From Mycobacterium senriense (GTDB lineage: Bacteria; Actinomycetota; Actinomycetes; Mycobacteriales; Mycobacteriaceae), in assembly GCF_019668465.1 (NCBI RefSeq), contig NZ_AP024828.1:1736001-1800000 (forward strand): a stretch of DNA of 64,000 nt. The letters run 5' to 3'. The position numbers were made by a program, and so were the translations under genes. Position 1 is the stretch's first letter, and each line of letters opens with the position of its first letter. This document shows, in pieces, positions 35,381 to 42,762 of this stretch. Under the pieces are notes generated by a model. It had not been told where the DNA came from. It saw only the letters and a list, made by a program, of their open reading frames with translations, and did not search any database.

Positions 35381-36880
35381 TTGAGTATTTCGTTGCTGCT
35401 GGAGATGGCGGCGTCGGGTGATCCCGACCGGGTTGCCGTGGTGGACGGCGACATTCGATTGACCACTGCCGACCTCAGCGAGCTCGCCGACGGCGGTGCA
35501 GGCGTTATCGCCGCATCCGGGGCATCCCATGTCGCTTACGTCGGCACCGGCGGAGTACTACTCCCGCTGCTGCTGTTCTCTTCGGCGCGCGCGAACACGG
35601 CGTTCACGCCACTGAATTATCGGCTGAGTCCAGAGGGGCTGCGCGAACTCATCGATCGGCTGCCCTCGCCGTTGGTCGTGGTCGACGCCGAGTACCGCGA
35701 CATCGTGGCCGGTTTCGGCCAGCCGGTGATGACGTCCGACGAGTTCATCGAGGCCGCGCGATCCACCGAGCCCGTCTCGGTCTTCGCCGACCCCGACGAC
35801 GTGGCGGTCGTGTTGTTCACCTCGGGTACCACGTCGCGGCCCAAAGCCGTTGAGCTGACTCACAACAACCTGACCAGTTATGTCACGGGCACTGTCGAAT
35901 TTGGTTCCGCCGATCCCGCCGATGCGGCGCTGGTGTGCGTCCCGCCATATCACATCGCGGGGGTCGGGGCCGCATTGTCAAACCTGTATGCCGGACGGGC
36001 GATCGTGTACCTGCGCCGGTTCGATCCGCACGAATGGGTTCGACTGGTCCGCGACGAGCGGGTCACCACCGCAACGGTGGTGCCGACCATGCTGTCCCGC
36101 ATCGTGGCGGTCCTCGAGGAGCAGTCTGCCGAGCTTCCGACGCTGCGCAACTTCGCATACGGCGGATCGAAGGTGGCGCGACCCCTGGTCCGAAGGGCGC
36201 TCGACCTGCTACCGCAGGTCGGCTTCGTCAACGCCTACGGGCTGACCGAGACCAGTTCGACCATTGCGGTGCTCACACCCGACGACCATCGCCTGGCCCA
36301 CGAGGCGCGAGACGACGCCGTCGCCCGTCGACTGACTTCGGTCGGTCGACCGGTCCCCGGCATCGAGGTGCAGATTCGCGCGGAGGACGGCACCGTACTA
36401 GGGCCGGGCGAGACGGGTGAGCTGTTCGTTCGCGGCCCTCAGGTCTCGGGCCGTTACACCGAGATCGGTTCGGTGCTCGATGACCACGGCTGGTTCGCGA
36501 CCAGGGACGTCGCGATGCTGGATGAGGATGGCTACCTGTTCATCGGAGGGCGGTCCGACGACACCATCATCCGCGGCGGCGAAAATATCGCCCCGTCGGA
36601 GGTCGAGGACGTGCTCATTGAGCACCCCGACGTCCGCGAGGTTGTCGTCGTCGGCCTGGATGACGCCGAGTGGGGGCAGGCCATCGTAGCGGTGATCGTG
36701 CCCGAGTCAGGCACCGCGCGGACACCCGAGCGGCTGCGCGAGTTCGCCCGCAGCAAGCTGCGCGGGTCCCGCACGCCGGACCGCATCGTGTTCCGGGATG
36801 AGCTGCCGACCACGCCGACCGGCAAGGTGCTGCGCCGGGAGATCCTCGAAGACCTCAAGCCGGCGGCAGCCGAGCACTGA
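35381..36880 (+). CDS. acyl-CoA synthetase (FadD-type)
   Basis: A 499-residue adenylate-forming ligase with P-loop LFTSGTTSRPKAVE near residue 145, NAYGLTETSST, A8 segment DTIIRGGENIAPSE and catalytic Lys in TPTGKVLRREIL near residue 482. The start appears to be TTG 35381 with GAGGGG close upstream; no ATG or GTG is better placed. Divergent from the thiolase/P450 operon through site B, so both would respond to the same signal. The small gene at 36914 follows after 33 bp. Confidence 0.9.
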   Translation: MSISLLLEMAASGDPDRVAVVDGDIRLTTADLSELADGGAGVIAASGASHVAYVGTGGVLLPLLLFSSARANTAFTPLNYRLSPEGLRELIDRLPSPLVVVDAEYRDIVAGFGQPVMTSDEFIEAARSTEPVSVFADPDDVAVVLFTSGTTSRPKAVELTHNNLTSYVTGTVEFGSADPADAALVCVPPYHIAGVGAALSNLYAGRAIVYLRRFDPHEWVRLVRDERVTTATVVPTMLSRIVAVLEEQSAELPTLRNFAYGGSKVARPLVRRALDLLPQVGFVNAYGLTETSSTIAVLTPDDHRLAHEARDDAVARRLTSVGRPVPGIEVQIRAEDGTVLGPGETGELFVRGPQVSGRYTEIGSVLDDHGWFATRDVAMLDEDGYLFIGGRSDDTIIRGGENIAPSEVEDVLIEHPDVREVVVVGLDDAEWGQAIVAVIVPESGTARTPERLREFARSKLRGSRTPDRIVFRDELPTTPTGKVLRREILEDLKPAAAEH

Positions 36881-36913
36881 ATCCGTCTCCCAGACAACAA
36901 CAAGGAGTCCGAC

Positions 36914-37216
36914 ATGATCAAGAACGGCACGCGCCTGCAGAGCCAGGTGTGTGACACCCAGGTGATCGTCGTCAAAGCCGCTGAGAGCCTCGACGATCTG
37001 CGTTGCGGGGGCCGGCCCATGCTGCCGCTGGACGCCGAGCGGCCCGCCGACGCCGCGCCCGACCCGGCCTTCGCCGACGGCACCACGATGGGCAAGCGGT
37101 ATGTCGACGACGGCGACGCCGAGGTGCTGGTCACCAAGGCCGGCGCCGGTTCACTCAGCGTCGGGGCGACGCCGCTGGTGCTCAAGGAAGCCAAGCCGCT
37201 GCCTGCCAGCGACTGA
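36914..37216 (+). CDS. small conserved-looking protein of unknown function
   Basis: A 100-residue soluble protein with AAGGAG at 36901-36906 ahead of ATG 36914. It has two Cys (13 and 31) and a Gly-Arg-Pro-Met segment (CGGRPMLPL), then GTTMGKRYVDDGDAEVLVTK. The Cys count is too low for a classical iron-sulfur or zinc-ribbon site within one chain. Its place directly after a FadD gene suggests an accessory role in CoA activation. I do not recognise a family. It is convergent with the methyltransferase gene. Confidence 0.6.
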   Translation: MIKNGTRLQSQVCDTQVIVVKAAESLDDLRCGGRPMLPLDAERPADAAPDPAFADGTTMGKRYVDDGDAEVLVTKAGAGSLSVGATPLVLKEAKPLPASD

Positions 37217-37282
37217 CAGCGAGTGGGGAGTGGCCGCCGCCTCGAGGCCAGGCCGTTTAGCATATCGGGCGGGTCGGTGGGG

Positions 37283-38224
37283 TCAGCGCAGCCGGCCTTC
37301 GACGAACACGCTTTCCGGGACGGCGGCATCGAGGCCCACCGGGACGGCTCGGTTGCTTGCGGCCATCAGATCCTCGGCGCTCGTTGCAGCGGTGACAGTC
37401 CAGCCATGCGCTTGCAGCCAGTCGACGACCTCGGTTCGCTCTTCTTCATAGAGCAGGTTGCCAGACTCGGTGATGTCTTTGCCGCCCAGCTTGATTGCGG
37501 CCTGTCGGTAGCGTTCCGTCTGCTCCTCGCGGCGCGCGAAACTCTCTGGGCTGAAGAACTCGTTGGTGAACGCTTCGACCGCGACACGGCTCCCGGGAGC
37601 GCTGAGCGACTGGATTCGATCGAACAACAGGTCCTGGGCATCGGCTGTTAGATAGGGCAACAGCCCTTCCGCCGACCACGCCGTCGGGGCCGACGCGTCA
37701 AACCCGGCCTGCGCCAGTGCCTTCGGCCAATCCAGACGGAGGTCGATGCCGACGCTGACATGAGAAGCGATCGAGTCGACCGCATGCGATTTCAAGGTGC
37801 CGGTCTTGAATTCCAGCACCTTCGGCTGATCGATCTCGTAGACCACGCACCCTGCCGGCCAGGCGAGTCGCCAGGCGCGTGAGTCCAGACCGGCCGCCAG
37901 GATCACGATCTGCCGGATGCCTTCGCCGGCCGCCGCCAGAAAGTAGTCGTCGAAGAACTTCGTCCGGCACGCCGTATAGCCCAGCATCGCCTGCATCCGG
38001 TCCTCGAATTGTGGATCGGCACCGACCAATTCGGCCGGTAACTCATCGTCCAGATAAACCCGCCAGATGCCGTCGCCGGCCGCTTCGAGGAACAGTTTTG
38101 CGTAGGGATCGCTGATCAGCGGATCGGCGCTGTTGGTCTCCGCGGCCCGCCCGCCGGCAACCCCTAACGCGGTAGCGCCGACGCTCTCATTGATGTCCGA
38201 CGTGTCATTGTCGGTTCTGGCCAT
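37283..38224 (-). CDS. SAM-dependent methyltransferase (mycobacterial leucine-carboxyl-MTase-like family)
   Basis: A 313-residue class I methyltransferase of the family expanded in mycobacteria (TIGR00027 type, related to leucine carboxyl methyltransferases). Signatures: [48 protein letters not shown], motif [27 protein letters not shown] and [13 protein letters not shown] 38224 follows AAAGGGAC by five bases; an in-frame ATG nine codons upstream has no such site. Substrates of the family are mostly unknown. Its link to the catabolic genes is positional only. Confidence 0.9.
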   Translation of the reverse strand: MARTDNDTSDINESVGATALGVAGGRAAETNSADPLISDPYAKLFLEAAGDGIWRVYLDDELPAELVGADPQFEDRMQAMLGYTACRTKFFDDYFLAAAGEGIRQIVILAAGLDSRAWRLAWPAGCVVYEIDQPKVLEFKTGTLKSHAVDSIASHVSVGIDLRLDWPKALAQAGFDASAPTAWSAEGLLPYLTADAQDLLFDRIQSLSAPGSRVAVEAFTNEFFSPESFARREEQTERYRQAAIKLGGKDITESGNLLYEEERTEVVDWLQAHGWTVTAATSAEDLMAASNRAVPVGLDAAVPESVFVEGRLR

Positions 38225-38287
38225 CACGGTCCCTTTCGTGGCTCTCGGCAAAACGAGCTATTCCGAGCCTACCCGAAAAGTTAGCCG

Positions 38288-38303
38288 TGCTTACTAAATG
38301 GCC
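38288..38303 (-). promoter_or_regulatory. weak copy of the shared operator
   Basis: Minus-strand GGCCATTTAGTAAGCA, 64 bp upstream of the methyltransferase start, keeps the CCATTTAG core of site F but only about 11 of 16 consensus positions. Listed as a low-confidence candidate because it sits in the correct place, in the 97-bp gap upstream of the methyltransferase gene. Confidence 0.2.
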
Positions 38304-38321
38304 GTTAGCGCTGCGTGTACC

Positions 38322-39551
38322 TCAGGCGTTCGCCAATTGCGGGGGCTTGACGGCCTCCGGGTCAGGGTTGGCGATCGGCAGCCCCATGAAGCGACGGGCG
38401 TTGTCACCCATGAAGTCATAGGTGCGACGCTCGTCCATACCCTCGGCATACTGCCAATAGCGCTTTGGCTCCGCCAAGCCTTCGGGGTGCGGCCAATCCG
38501 AGCCGAACATCACCTTGTCCCATCCGACGGTCTGCACGACGTCGGCCACGGAACCCTCCCAGAACGGGCTGACCCAGATGTTGCGTCGGAACACGTCGTG
38601 CGGATGCTCGGGAAAATTCTGCGGCATCTTGCCGTATGTCGACTGCAGGTCGTCGAACAGCGGCTTGATCCATGCGCTGCCGTTCTCGACGCTGGCGATC
38701 CGCAGCTTCGGGAATCGGGTCAACGTGCCGTGGCAGATCAGGCTGGTCAACATGTCGGCGATCTCTCGGTGGCCCAGCGCGGTCCACTTGAACGCCGACA
38801 TCTCGAACGCGCTACTGGTCGACGGCGGCTCCCACCTGTCGATGTACTCCTGCAGCGGAGGTTGGCTGGCGTGCAACACGATTGGCAGGCCTGCGTCCTC
38901 GACGTCGCGCCAGAACGGGTCGAATTCGGGAAGCGCGGGGGAGCGCCACCCCTTGTAGCCATTCACCGGCGCCGGCTTGATCAGCGCGACCTTGGCCCCG
39001 TTGTCGAGGATGTACTCGAGCTCGCGCCGGGCCTCGTCGACGAGTCCCAGGGTGAGTACCGGTGTCGAGTAGACGCGGTTGGCATGGCTGAACCCCCAGT
39101 GCTCCAGCATCCATTGGTTCAGCGCATGGATGATCGCCACCGTCAGGTCAGGATCCTCGGCGGCCGAATGCTCGACCAGATTGGCCAGCGTGGGGTAGTT
39201 CAGGCATGCGTCGACGCCCTGGCGGTCGAGTTCGGCAATTCGGTCTTCGGGGTTGCGTGCTCCCGGGGGGGTGTCGATGCCGCGGCCGGACATCTCTCGC
39301 ATCGACAGACCCTCGGGGTTTTGGCCCGAGTAGAACTTCTCGTGCGCGCCGGGGGCCGCGACCCGTTCGAACGTCGGGTTCGGCATGTAGTCGGTGATCT
39401 TGTTCAGGATCGCGATGCGGGTGTGCCTGCCGATCTGGATGAACTGCACCTTGGACTGGAACTCCTTCGGCAGATATTTCGTCAGCGCGTCGGGTGTCTC
39501 ATACATGTGCTGATCGGCATCGAAGATCGGTGCGTCGGTGAACTGCGTCAT
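38322..39551 (-). CDS. amidohydrolase-2 family (ACMSD-like) metal-dependent hydrolase/decarboxylase
   Basis: A 409-residue TIM-barrel protein of the amidohydrolase-2 family. The metal-ligand start motif is DADQHMYE, with VLHASQPP in the barrel centre and the C-terminal FGSDWPHPEG carrying the conserved catalytic Asp and a His. Members hydrolyse C-C or C-N bonds or decarboxylate ring-cleavage products, and actinobacterial forms are frequent in steroid and terpenoid clusters. It lies across a perfect 28-bp palindrome from the TetR gene at 39699 and is probably its target. A second member is at 49019. Confidence 0.87.
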   Translation of the reverse strand: MTQFTDAPIFDADQHMYETPDALTKYLPKEFQSKVQFIQIGRHTRIAILNKITDYMPNPTFERVAAPGAHEKFYSGQNPEGLSMREMSGRGIDTPPGARNPEDRIAELDRQGVDACLNYPTLANLVEHSAAEDPDLTVAIIHALNQWMLEHWGFSHANRVYSTPVLTLGLVDEARRELEYILDNGAKVALIKPAPVNGYKGWRSPALPEFDPFWRDVEDAGLPIVLHASQPPLQEYIDRWEPPSTSSAFEMSAFKWTALGHREIADMLTSLICHGTLTRFPKLRIASVENGSAWIKPLFDDLQSTYGKMPQNFPEHPHDVFRRNIWVSPFWEGSVADVVQTVGWDKVMFGSDWPHPEGLAEPKRYWQYAEGMDERRTYDFMGDNARRFMGLPIANPDPEAVKPPQLANA

Positions 39552-39597
39552 CGTGGTGCCTCTCGCTACTCGACTTTGGGCTTGGCTATGAGCTTCG

Positions 39598-39625
39598 CCG
39601 AACTTGACACTTGTGTCAAGTTCGG
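39598..39625. promoter_or_regulatory. perfect palindrome with 13-bp arms (candidate TetR operator)
   Basis: CCGAACTTGACAC at 39598-39610 and GTGTCAAGTTCGG at 39613-39625 are exact reverse complements around TT. It lies 47 bp upstream of the amidohydrolase start and 73 bp before the TetR start. The length and symmetry are those of a TetR operator. The core TTGACAC..GTG recurs imperfectly at 1628, near a paralogous TetR gene. Confidence 0.75.
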
Positions 39626-39684
39626 ATGATTCAGAGCCACGATTTGTCCAATAGGTGCATTGATTGCAGTTGACGATACTGTCA

Positions 39685-39690
39685 TATAAA
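39685..39690 (+). promoter_or_regulatory. candidate -10 element for a leaderless TetR transcript
   Basis: TATAAA lies eight bases before ATG 39699, so transcription would start at or one base from the start codon. No Shine-Dalgarno sequence is present, in line with a leaderless mRNA. GACGATACTGTC just upstream (39672-39683) is an imperfect GAC...GTC dyad that could allow autoregulation. Confidence 0.4.
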
Positions 39691-39698
39691 GTCGCCGC

Positions 39699-40310
39699 AT
39701 GACGGTGACCTCGGCTTCGGCCACCGAACGGGAATCGGATCCCACCCGCGGTGAGCGCACCCGCGCGGCGATCCTGAACGCCAGTCGCCGTCTGTTTCTG
39801 GAACGCGGCTACGCGGGCACGCCGATCAATGCGATCACTGAGGCGTGTGGCATCTCTCGGGCCGGCTTCTACACCTACTTCAAAGACAAGCGCGAGATCT
39901 TCAACGTCCTCGGCAAGAACGCCTACCGCGAAGCCCTAGCCGTCATCGGGGAATGGGCCGAGGCCGACGCAGCGTTCGGCCCAGCCGATATCCGGGCCTG
40001 GGTCGGTCATTACTTCGACTACATGGATCACCACGGTGCGTTCGTACTCGCTTCGGCGCAGTCGGCGCCCGACGACGACGATTTCCGGAACTCCCGCAAC
40101 CGCATGGTGACTCGGGCGTCGTGGAAGCTTGGCCAGGCGATTGCCGGAAACGGCACGCACTCGCCAGACGTCATCGGCGTCGCGGTGATGGGGCTGCTGG
40201 ACCGCGCCTGGCACACGGTGCACCGGCAGACCGTGGCCGTCGACCGCGACGAGATGATCGCGGTGGTCGCGGAGATGATCGTCGCGATGGCAACGCCTCT
40301 CGAGTCGTGA
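39699..40310 (+). CDS. TetR/AcrR-family regulator
   Basis: A 203-residue TetR protein. HTH at about residues 20-70 with GYAGTPINAITEACGISRAG and FYTYFKDKREIF. The ligand domain starts HYFDYMDHHGAFVLAS, closely matching YFDYLDRNGAFVIRS of the TetR at 394-1005, so these are paralogues of equal length. It is divergent from the amidohydrolase over the 28-bp palindrome, and its stop overlaps the GTG of a flavin-split-barrel gene (GTGA). A probable local repressor of both directions. Confidence 0.88.
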   Translation: MTVTSASATERESDPTRGERTRAAILNASRRLFLERGYAGTPINAITEACGISRAGFYTYFKDKREIFNVLGKNAYREALAVIGEWAEADAAFGPADIRAWVGHYFDYMDHHGAFVLASAQSAPDDDDFRNSRNRMVTRASWKLGQAIAGNGTHSPDVIGVAVMGLLDRAWHTVHRQTVAVDRDEMIAVVAEMIVAMATPLES

Positions 40311-40747
40311 CCCCGCTGTCGCTCGACGCGCCGGACGTCATCGAGCTCCTCCATGCCCACCACCGCGTGTTTCTCTTCTGCCGCGATGGCGCCGGACGTC
40401 CGATCGGCTACGCCATGCGTTCGGTCGCCTATCGTTCCGCCACCCGCTGCCTCTACTTCGCCACCTACGCCAAGAGCGCCAAGGTCCGGCACCTGCGCTC
40501 CGCTCCCGAGGTCGCCTGCTTGGTCGGCGACCACGAGGGTTGGGTCTCTGTTTGTGGTCATGCGTCCGTCTACCAACCGTCCGCAGCCGAGGTCGACGAA
40601 CTCATCGGCGAAAGCTCACCGGATCAACGCGTGCCGGAGGCGGTCGTGACGAACGTCCGCGACCGCCTCCTCAGCGGCAAGCGGTGCTTCATCGGCCTGA
40701 CGCTCAACCAGATCCGCGCCGCCGATCTCCCCAATCGACGTGCCTAA
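40307..40747 (+). CDS. PNPOx-like flavin/F420-binding split-barrel protein
   Basis: A 146-residue protein. The GTG at 40307 overlaps the TetR stop; a longer upstream frame lies wholly within the TetR gene. FLFCRDGAGRPIGYAMRSVA, YFATYAKSAKVRHLRSAPEV and GWVSVCGHASVY follow the split-barrel pattern (substrate-side strands, a K-x-x-x-L-R helix contacting the cofactor phosphate, then a G-x-A strand). Such proteins bind FMN or F420 and reduce small substrates. Co-translation with a TetR suggests it acts on or near the inducing ligand. Confidence 0.72.
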   Translation: MTPLSLDAPDVIELLHAHHRVFLFCRDGAGRPIGYAMRSVAYRSATRCLYFATYAKSAKVRHLRSAPEVACLVGDHEGWVSVCGHASVYQPSAAEVDELIGESSPDQRVPEAVVTNVRDRLLSGKRCFIGLTLNQIRAADLPNRRA

Positions 40748-41099
40748 TCCGCGCAGCTCCGGCCCAATTGCGATGGCCGAGGACGAACTAGCCGAGTTCT
40801 TGGCGCAAGGACCGTCCGGCGCGATCTGTGTCGTCGACACCGACGGCCAGCTGCTGGCCCTACCGGCGCGGGTGGTCGACTTCGATTCCGCCACAATCGC
40901 CGTCATCGTTGACGGTGTGAGTGGTGAGGCCGCACAACGCGCTGAAATCCAGGCGTCCGTGGTGGCTGACACATTCACCGCCTATCGGGACATTCGCGGT
41001 GTGATCTCGCAGGGAACAGTGATCTGGCCACCCGCAGCGAATCACGTGACCACGCTGACGGTTAGCCGCACACGGACGTTCTCGTTCGCCAACGCTTAG
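40740..41099 (+). CDS. short split-barrel (PNPOx-like) protein
   Basis: A 119-residue protein starting at GTG 40740, eight bases inside the end of the previous gene. GAICVVDTDGQLLALPARVV, IAVIVDGVSGEAAQRAE and RDIRGVISQGTVIW follow the beta-barrel order of pyridoxamine-phosphate-oxidase-like proteins, but the chain is short. Sitting directly after another split-barrel gene, it may be its partner in a heterodimer. Moderate confidence in the fold, none in the reaction. Confidence 0.55.
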   Translation: MPNPRSSGPIAMAEDELAEFLAQGPSGAICVVDTDGQLLALPARVVDFDSATIAVIVDGVSGEAAQRAEIQASVVADTFTAYRDIRGVISQGTVIWPPAANHVTTLTVSRTRTFSFANA

Positions 41100-41120
41100 A
41101 GGATTGAGCGCCGGGATTCT

Positions 41121-41135
41121 GGCTATTCAGTAGCC
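41121..41135 (+). promoter_or_regulatory. short hairpin GGCTA-TTCAG-TAGCC directly before a small ORF
   Basis: A perfect five-base-pair stem with a five-base loop ends exactly at the base before ATG 41136. There is no Shine-Dalgarno sequence. It could mask or frame the start of the small ORF, or be the end structure of the upstream operon. Chance occurrence is possible at this length. Confidence 0.25.
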
Positions 41136-41282
41136 ATGTCAGGTTTCGATACCAGCCAACCCATTACCGACGAGGCGTCCCTCGATGACATCGACGAGGT
41201 TGACGACGCGACCAAGCCGAAGGCCGCTGTACCTCCCGCTCAACCCGACGAGCTGGGGGACGCGACGCCCGGCCCGCGCTGA
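41136..41282 (+). CDS. small acidic protein, hypothetical (48 aa)
   Basis: A short frame from ATG 41136 to TGA 41280-41282. The translation begins MSGFDTSQPITDEASLDDID and continues with EVDDATKPKAAVPPAQPDEL, giving a strongly acidic, Pro-rich, probably disordered chain. Third codon positions are mostly G or C, as in real genes here. It fills the gap between the split-barrel gene and the convergent DUF2889 gene, whose stop lies 6 bp away. No family recognised. Confidence 0.4.
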   Translation: MSGFDTSQPITDEASLDDIDEVDDATKPKAAVPPAQPDELGDATPGPR

Positions 41283-41287
41283 CGCGC

Positions 41288-42316
41288 TCAGGCTGCTTTC
41301 ACTAGGTGTATCAACGCCTCAGCGTCGGCGACGCTGCGCAGCAGGTCGTTGAGGTGGGTGCACGTACTGGTGCCCGATAGTTCTCGGCGCACACGAAAGT
41401 GCAGTTCCTGCAACGTCATTCCGTTGATTCGCGCAGCGCTGGCGACGGCTCCCGGACATTCCTGCCAGGGCAGCACCCGCGGTGTGGCCCGCGATTCGGC
41501 GATCACGCCGGTCTCGGTGTCGACGACGGCGTCCAGGGTGTACTCGTGGATGATCGTCTCCACCCCGTCACCGCGCACGTAGGTGTCGCGGAACATCGCA
41601 TCGATGCCGACCCGCCGAGCGCTCTCTTCATAGACGTCGACGCGCCGTCTACGGCGCATGGCGTGGCGCGGCAAGGCCGCCACTTCGTGCCAGGCCCAGG
41701 GGTCCCCAGGATCTTGGCCGTGGTCGAGGTCGGGAGCGGCTGGGCCGGTGACGATCACCGGATCGCCCGCCTCGAACGAAGTCATTAGCAGACCCCCGGT
41801 CGCGAAGCCGGCACACTGGTCCGCGACCGGCAGGTAGTACCCGGACTTCGCGACATCGCCGAGCAAATTGGACGCCGACAGCGCATGGCCGGAGATCAGC
41901 GTGGCGACGGGAACGTCATCGAGCAAGGTGTAGCGCAGGTCGCGGGCGTGCCGCAGCTCGGGAGCCACCTCGTCGGCCGCGGCGCGGAACCCGCTCATCG
42001 CGGGTGCGCCAGCCAGTCGAGACATCGCGACGACGGCTGGCGTCACCTCGACGTGACGGACGACGCGGGCGACCAGCTCGATGGTGGCCGACAGTGTCGC
42101 GGAGCCGAGTTCGGTCGCCGTTTCGTCGCCGGCTGTCCACAGATCGCGCGCCCGCCCACTCAGATACACCGGGTCCAGCGAGCCCTCGTCGCGGGTCATG
42201 TCGATCGACGTGGTCCGGCGCGCAGATCGCGGCCGGCGCGGCGGATTGCCGGTCGTGGGTTCGTGCACGCCGTGCAGGGGATGAAGCCCGAATTGCGGAG
42301 AGCCCAGGTCCGTCAC
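41288..42316 (-). CDS. DUF2889-family protein
   Basis: A 342-residue protein. RRTTSIDMTRDEGSLDPVYL near residue 32, HALSASNLLGDVAKSGY in the middle, and the C-terminal RVLPWQECPGAVASAARING followed by LQELHFRVRREL and TCTHLNDLLRSVAD match DUF2889, a family of unknown biochemical function that co-occurs with SCP2-thiolase and DUF35 genes in actinobacteria and proteobacteria. It is 10 bp from the DUF35 gene on the same strand, and is the last gene of the thiolase-DUF35-DUF2889 operon. Confidence 0.75.
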   Translation of the reverse strand: MTDLGSPQFGLHPLHGVHEPTTGNPPRRPRSARRTTSIDMTRDEGSLDPVYLSGRARDLWTAGDETATELGSATLSATIELVARVVRHVEVTPAVVAMSRLAGAPAMSGFRAAADEVAPELRHARDLRYTLLDDVPVATLISGHALSASNLLGDVAKSGYYLPVADQCAGFATGGLLMTSFEAGDPVIVTGPAAPDLDHGQDPGDPWAWHEVAALPRHAMRRRRRVDVYEESARRVGIDAMFRDTYVRGDGVETIIHEYTLDAVVDTETGVIAESRATPRVLPWQECPGAVASAARINGMTLQELHFRVRRELSGTSTCTHLNDLLRSVADAEALIHLVKAA

Positions 42317-42326
42317 CGGATGGACT

Positions 42327-42761
42327 CTAACTCGCCTCGGCCGGTCGGAATGCGAACGTCACCAGCGACTGACCGTCGGCGGTCTCCAGGGTGGTGGTGG
42401 TCGAGACCAGGCGCTGGCCGATCCGCAGTTCGTCGGCGGTCGCGTCGACGATCAGCGTCTCCACCAGCACGCCCTCAGCCAGCTCGACGAAGCCCACCAC
42501 ATACGGCTGGAACACCTTTGGATCCCGATTGCCCTTGTAGGGCAGCGGTGGCGGGAATTCCTGCGTCGTATAGGTGTACAACGTTCCCGCGGTGGACAAT
42601 TCGATCGGCTCGATGTCCTGCTGAATGTCGGAGTCGCCGTCGAACAGCTCGGGCCGCTCTGCCGGGAACTTCACCGCACCCGACGAACGCCTGCGCGACG
42701 CGAACAGCACCGCACGGCCGCCGTCGACCCGGAACAGTCCCTCGGTGATCAGTGCGGTCAT
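42327..42761 (-). CDS. DUF35 OB-fold protein (thiolase/aldolase partner)
   Basis: A 144-residue protein starting at ATG 42761, one base after the thiolase stop. TLYTYTTQEFPPPLPYKGNR, YVVGFVELAEGVLVETLIV and the C-terminal GQSLVTFAFRP are DUF35 OB-fold features. The N-terminal part has VLFASRRRSSGAVKFP, where zinc-ribbon forms have Cys residues; none are present here. In the M. tuberculosis igr operon the DUF35 part of ChsH2 activates the Ltp2 aldolase. The Ltp2-like gene at 44516, read from the same divergent promoter, is the obvious partner. Confidence 0.85.
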   Translation of the reverse strand: MTALITEGLFRVDGGRAVLFASRRRSSGAVKFPAERPELFDGDSDIQQDIEPIELSTAGTLYTYTTQEFPPPLPYKGNRDPKVFQPYVVGFVELAEGVLVETLIVDATADELRIGQRLVSTTTTLETADGQSLVTFAFRPAEAS

Positions 42762-42762
42762 C

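Noticed and set aside
37232..37256. GCCTCGAGGC and TGGCC/GGCCA as a terminator between the small gene and the methyltransferase
   Set aside because: Short GC-only symmetry is common by chance in this DNA and there is no supporting T-tract.
41136..41282. Mycofactocin precursor peptide (MftA)
   Set aside because: The small protein lacks the C-terminal Val-Tyr core of MftA and no radical-SAM maturase is nearby.
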